Shown here: positions 61,597 to 64,000 of the stretch, one piece after another | Numbering within the stretch: position 1 is the first letter of the stretch | Layout of the letters: each line of letters starts with the position of its first letter | NCBI GenBank assembly: GCA_964446655.1 | Contig: CAYUPL010000013.1 | Span: 14,418 to 78,417 of the forward strand | Source of the DNA: Desulfopila_A sp964446655 | GTDB lineage: Bacteria; Desulfobacterota; Desulfobulbia; Desulfobulbales; Desulfocapsaceae | Direction of reading: 5' to 3' | DNA: 64,000 nucleotides | Notes under the pieces: model-generated | What the model saw: only the letters and a program-made list of their open reading frames with translations | What the model was told of the DNA's origin: nothing | Database searches by the model: none | Made by a program: the position numbers and the translations under genes

Positions 61597-63027
61597 CTAC
61601 ACTACCCAGGTATCCTTACTGCCGCCGCCCTGGGATGAATTGACCACCAGTGACCCCTTGGTCAGCGCCACACGGGTGAGACCACCAGGCTGGACATAGA
61701 TATCTTCACCATAGAGGATATAGGGACGGAGGTCCACATGACGACCTTCGATTGTATCACCAACGATGGTCGGCACCCGCGACAGGGAGATGGTCGGTTG
61801 AGCCATATAGTTTCTGGGCTCTGCCTTCATTTTCTCGGCAAAAGCGGCCCGCTCTTCATCGGTGGCGTGAGGACCGATCAGCATGCCGTATCCTCCCGAC
61901 TCGTTGGCGGCTTTGACCACCAGCTCGTCGAGATGATCAAGCACATAGCTCCGCTCACTGTCGTTCCGGCAGATATAGGTGGGCACATTGGGCAGGATGG
62001 GGTCTTCGCCGGTGTAGTATCTGATAATTTCAGGGACATACGCATATATCACCTTATCATCGGCAATTCCTGTTCCTGGAGCATTTGCCATGGCCAGTCG
62101 GCCGGCTTTGTACACTTCGATAAGGCCCTTGACGCCAAGCAGAGAATCCGGACGAAAGACAGCCGGGTCAATAAAATCGTCATCGATCCGGCGATACAGC
62201 ACATCAACACGCTGAAGACCTTTAGTGGTCAACATGTGCACAAAGCCATCGGAGACGACAAGATCACGCCCTTCAACCAGTTCCACGCCCATCTGCTGGG
62301 ACAGAAAGGAATGCTCAAAATAGGCACTGTTGTAGATACCGGGCGTCAGCACACAGATGGTGGGTGACTCGACATGGTCGGGCGCAAGAAACTGCAGCAG
62401 CTCCAGCAGTTTTCCCGGATATTCGTCTACCGGACGAACCTTGGAAGCCTGAAAAACCTGGGGAAATGTTCGTTTCAGAACCTGGCGGTTCTCCAGGACA
62501 TAGGAAACTCCGGATGGACAGCGTAAATTGTCCTCCAGCACATAAAAGCGGCCATCACGGTCCCGCACCAGATCGGTACCGGTGACGTGGCACCAAATGC
62601 CCCGGGGCGGGGTAAAACCCTCGCATTCCTTTCGATATGTCTTGCTGGAAAGCACAAGATCCTCGGGAACAACCTTGTCTCTCAGGATCTTCTTCTTATT
62701 ATAAATGTCCTGCAGGAACAGGTTGAGCGCGTGGATACGCTGTTTAAGGCCGGATTCTATCTGCTGCCAGTCGCTGCTCGACACAATCCGAGGGATGAGA
62801 TCAAAGGGAAAGATTTTTTCCGCCCCCTCATTCCGGCCATAGACATTAAAGGTTATGCCCATCTTCAGAAGCAAGGCCTCAGCTTCCTTCTGGCGCAGCG
62901 CCAGGTCTCCTTCGGGAAGCGAGTCGATCTTATCAATGAGAAGCCGGGCTCCGGGACGGGGATTACCGTCTGCATCAATCAGTTCGTCGTAGTAGTCTTC
63001 AGGATCATATGATTTGAATGTCTGCAT
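61597..63027 (-). CDS. Circularly permuted ATP-grasp protein, set 2
   Basis: A 476-residue circularly permuted type 2 ATP-grasp. Conserved blocks are well kept: GTDLVRDRDGRFYVLEDNLRCPSGVSYVLENR, YRRIDDDFIDPAVFRPDSLLGVKGL, KAANESGGYGMLIGP and the C-terminal SSQGGGSKDTWVV. It is expected to use ATP to activate a carboxylate and form an amide or ester; the substrate is not known. Start choice: ATG 63027 with GAAGGAAG upstream. An in-frame ATG eight codons earlier is less likely. Confidence 0.9.
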   Translation of the reverse strand: MQTFKSYDPEDYYDELIDADGNPRPGARLLIDKIDSLPEGDLALRQKEAEALLLKMGITFNVYGRNEGAEKIFPFDLIPRIVSSSDWQQIESGLKQRIHALNLFLQDIYNKKKILRDKVVPEDLVLSSKTYRKECEGFTPPRGIWCHVTGTDLVRDRDGRFYVLEDNLRCPSGVSYVLENRQVLKRTFPQVFQASKVRPVDEYPGKLLELLQFLAPDHVESPTICVLTPGIYNSAYFEHSFLSQQMGVELVEGRDLVVSDGFVHMLTTKGLQRVDVLYRRIDDDFIDPAVFRPDSLLGVKGLIEVYKAGRLAMANAPGTGIADDKVIYAYVPEIIRYYTGEDPILPNVPTYICRNDSERSYVLDHLDELVVKAANESGGYGMLIGPHATDEERAAFAEKMKAEPRNYMAQPTISLSRVPTIVGDTIEGRHVDLRPYILYGEDIYVQPGGLTRVALTKGSLVVNSSQGGGSKDTWVV

Positions 63028-63188
63028 CGTCTTCCTTCGGTGCTGTTTCATTTAGTTGATGCAAGAACAGCCGGGCTGCACTGTCTTGAGATGATAAGGC
63101 GGCGGAACTGCACTGTCACCGGGCCACGCTGATCTCTTATACGGACAGAAAATCGTGGTTGGTTTCAGCATGGTTTATCTGTTGCGGC

Positions 63189-63998
63189 TCAGCTTAAAAC
63201 GTAATTGGTCTCTTCATTAATAGAGTCGACCTGAACATCCTGGCTGACTGGGAAAATCGGTGGGCCAAACTGGTTGTATAGAGCAACATCAGCAGCATCT
63301 CTACCAATGCCGAGTACCACATAGCCACTTTTAAGCCGAGGTTGGGTAGCGTCAAAAGTGAACCACCTGCCGGCCACAAAGGCCTCGAACCAGGCATGCA
63401 TATCCATGGGCTCCAGCTTATGGAGATAGCCTACCACCATCCGGGCCGGAATGGCAAGACTGCGGCACAGGGTAATGCCCAGATGAGCAAGATCGCGACA
63501 GACCCCGCTTTCCCTTGCCATAACCTCACGAGCGGAAACGCTGAATTCACTGTTGTTATAATCGTAGTGAATATTTGCTCGTATCCACCTCTCAATAGCC
63601 GTAACCTGGTCATATCCCGGTAGCACGTTCATGGTTATATCTTTTGCCTGCTGCCCAAAATACTCAATTTCACAATAGCGGCTTGGCAAGAGATATTGCA
63701 GCACCTCGTCCGGCAGATTTTGTACCTCGACAAATGGTGCACCAGGTTCCCGGTCCATTGCGTCTGCCGTATGCGCCACAGCTTCAGCATGAATTGAAAG
63801 CCGGCCGGGCAATGCGACAAGCCGCTGACAGAGATTGCCGTAACTATCTGTAAATTCACCCACCGGTATATCCGGAACGATGGTAAGTCTATCACTCAAA
63901 ATCGATTGTTGCGCACCACTGCGCGGCCGCAACAGCAATACAAAGGGGGTGGCTACCGCAATATCGAATACCAATTTACAACTGGTGTGCAGTTTCAT
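63189..63998 (-). CDS. Transglutaminase-like protein, set 2
   Basis: A 269-residue transglutaminase-like protein with triad C167 (SGVCRDLAHL), H201 (MDMHAWFEAF) and D216 (TFDATQP). The N-terminal domain (1-120) is beta-rich and differs from set 1. The ATG at 63998 lies two bases from the window edge, so upstream signals cannot be seen, but the N-terminus MKLHTSCKLVFDI looks complete. It is the first visible gene of set 2 in transcription order, 161 nt before the ATP-grasp gene. Confidence 0.87.
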   Translation of the reverse strand: MKLHTSCKLVFDIAVATPFVLLLRPRSGAQQSILSDRLTIVPDIPVGEFTDSYGNLCQRLVALPGRLSIHAEAVAHTADAMDREPGAPFVEVQNLPDEVLQYLLPSRYCEIEYFGQQAKDITMNVLPGYDQVTAIERWIRANIHYDYNNSEFSVSAREVMARESGVCRDLAHLGITLCRSLAIPARMVVGYLHKLEPMDMHAWFEAFVAGRWFTFDATQPRLKSGYVVLGIGRDAADVALYNQFGPPIFPVSQDVQVDSINEETNYVLS

Positions 63999-64000
63999 TT

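Noticed and set aside
1..64000. CRISPR array, insertion sequence, prophage, rRNA or tRNA
   Set aside because: No regularly spaced repeats, transposase, integrase, phage gene or RNA gene signature was seen on reading both strands.

Overview
The window looks like a chromosomal segment of an anaerobic deltaproteobacterium (Desulfobacterota, possibly a Desulfobulbales-type sulfate reducer). This is inferred from gene content only: an operon for complex I with a fused NuoCD, a mitochondrial-EFG1-like elongation factor G of the kind found in spirochaetes, planctomycetes and deltaproteobacteria, a eukaryote-type HisA, a long-form urocanase, a fused FTCD, and a tandem-Cache chemoreceptor. There is no rRNA, tRNA, CRISPR array or recognisable transposase to fix the taxonomy.

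Layout. 1-5.3 kb: nuoABCDEFG on the minus strand, with nuoG cut by the window edge and a promoter/operator-like region upstream of nuoA. 5.3-6.9 kb: a 0.5 kb stretch with no recognised gene, then 6-phosphogluconolactonase coupled to an N-terminal remnant of glucose-6-phosphate dehydrogenase. 7.2-11.9 kb: a small anchored protein, a DUF2868 membrane protein with its DUF3482 GTPase partner, and rtcB. 11.9-15.2 kb: pdxH, a histidine-kinase remnant and a REC-GAF-HK-REC hybrid kinase. 15.3-17.4 kb: a radical SAM protein and an atypical dodecin, separated by two large inverted repeats.

17.4-32.7 kb is a histidine-utilisation island: ftcD, hutI and hutU on the minus strand, hutH and a truncated hutC on the plus strand. 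A nine-gene Mrp-type cation/proton antiporter operon sits inside it. The hut divergent promoter region carries two HutC-like palindromes. The enzymes would take histidine through urocanate, imidazolonepropionate and formiminoglutamate to glutamate plus a folate-bound one-carbon unit.

32.7-53.7 kb is mixed housekeeping: csaA, an internally deleted EamA transporter, an M20 peptidase, an FKBP isomerase, a chemoreceptor, two flavoproteins, arfB, DUF554, a beta-lactamase-fold hydrolase, an HDOD protein, hisA, a RecA-fold ATPase, fusA, an aldo/keto reductase, lysE, an M32 carboxypeptidase and two very small genes.

53.7-64 kb holds the most unusual block: a minus-strand run of three transglutaminase-like proteins (one fused to DUF2126), two circularly permuted ATP-grasp proteins and two Alpha-E modules (one fused to an ATP-grasp). 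It is arranged as two parallel sets and is the best candidate for a poorly described biosynthetic or peptide-modifying system. A second theme is gene erosion: zwf, hutC, an eamA gene and a sensor kinase are all truncated, while their start signals, partners or operators remain.
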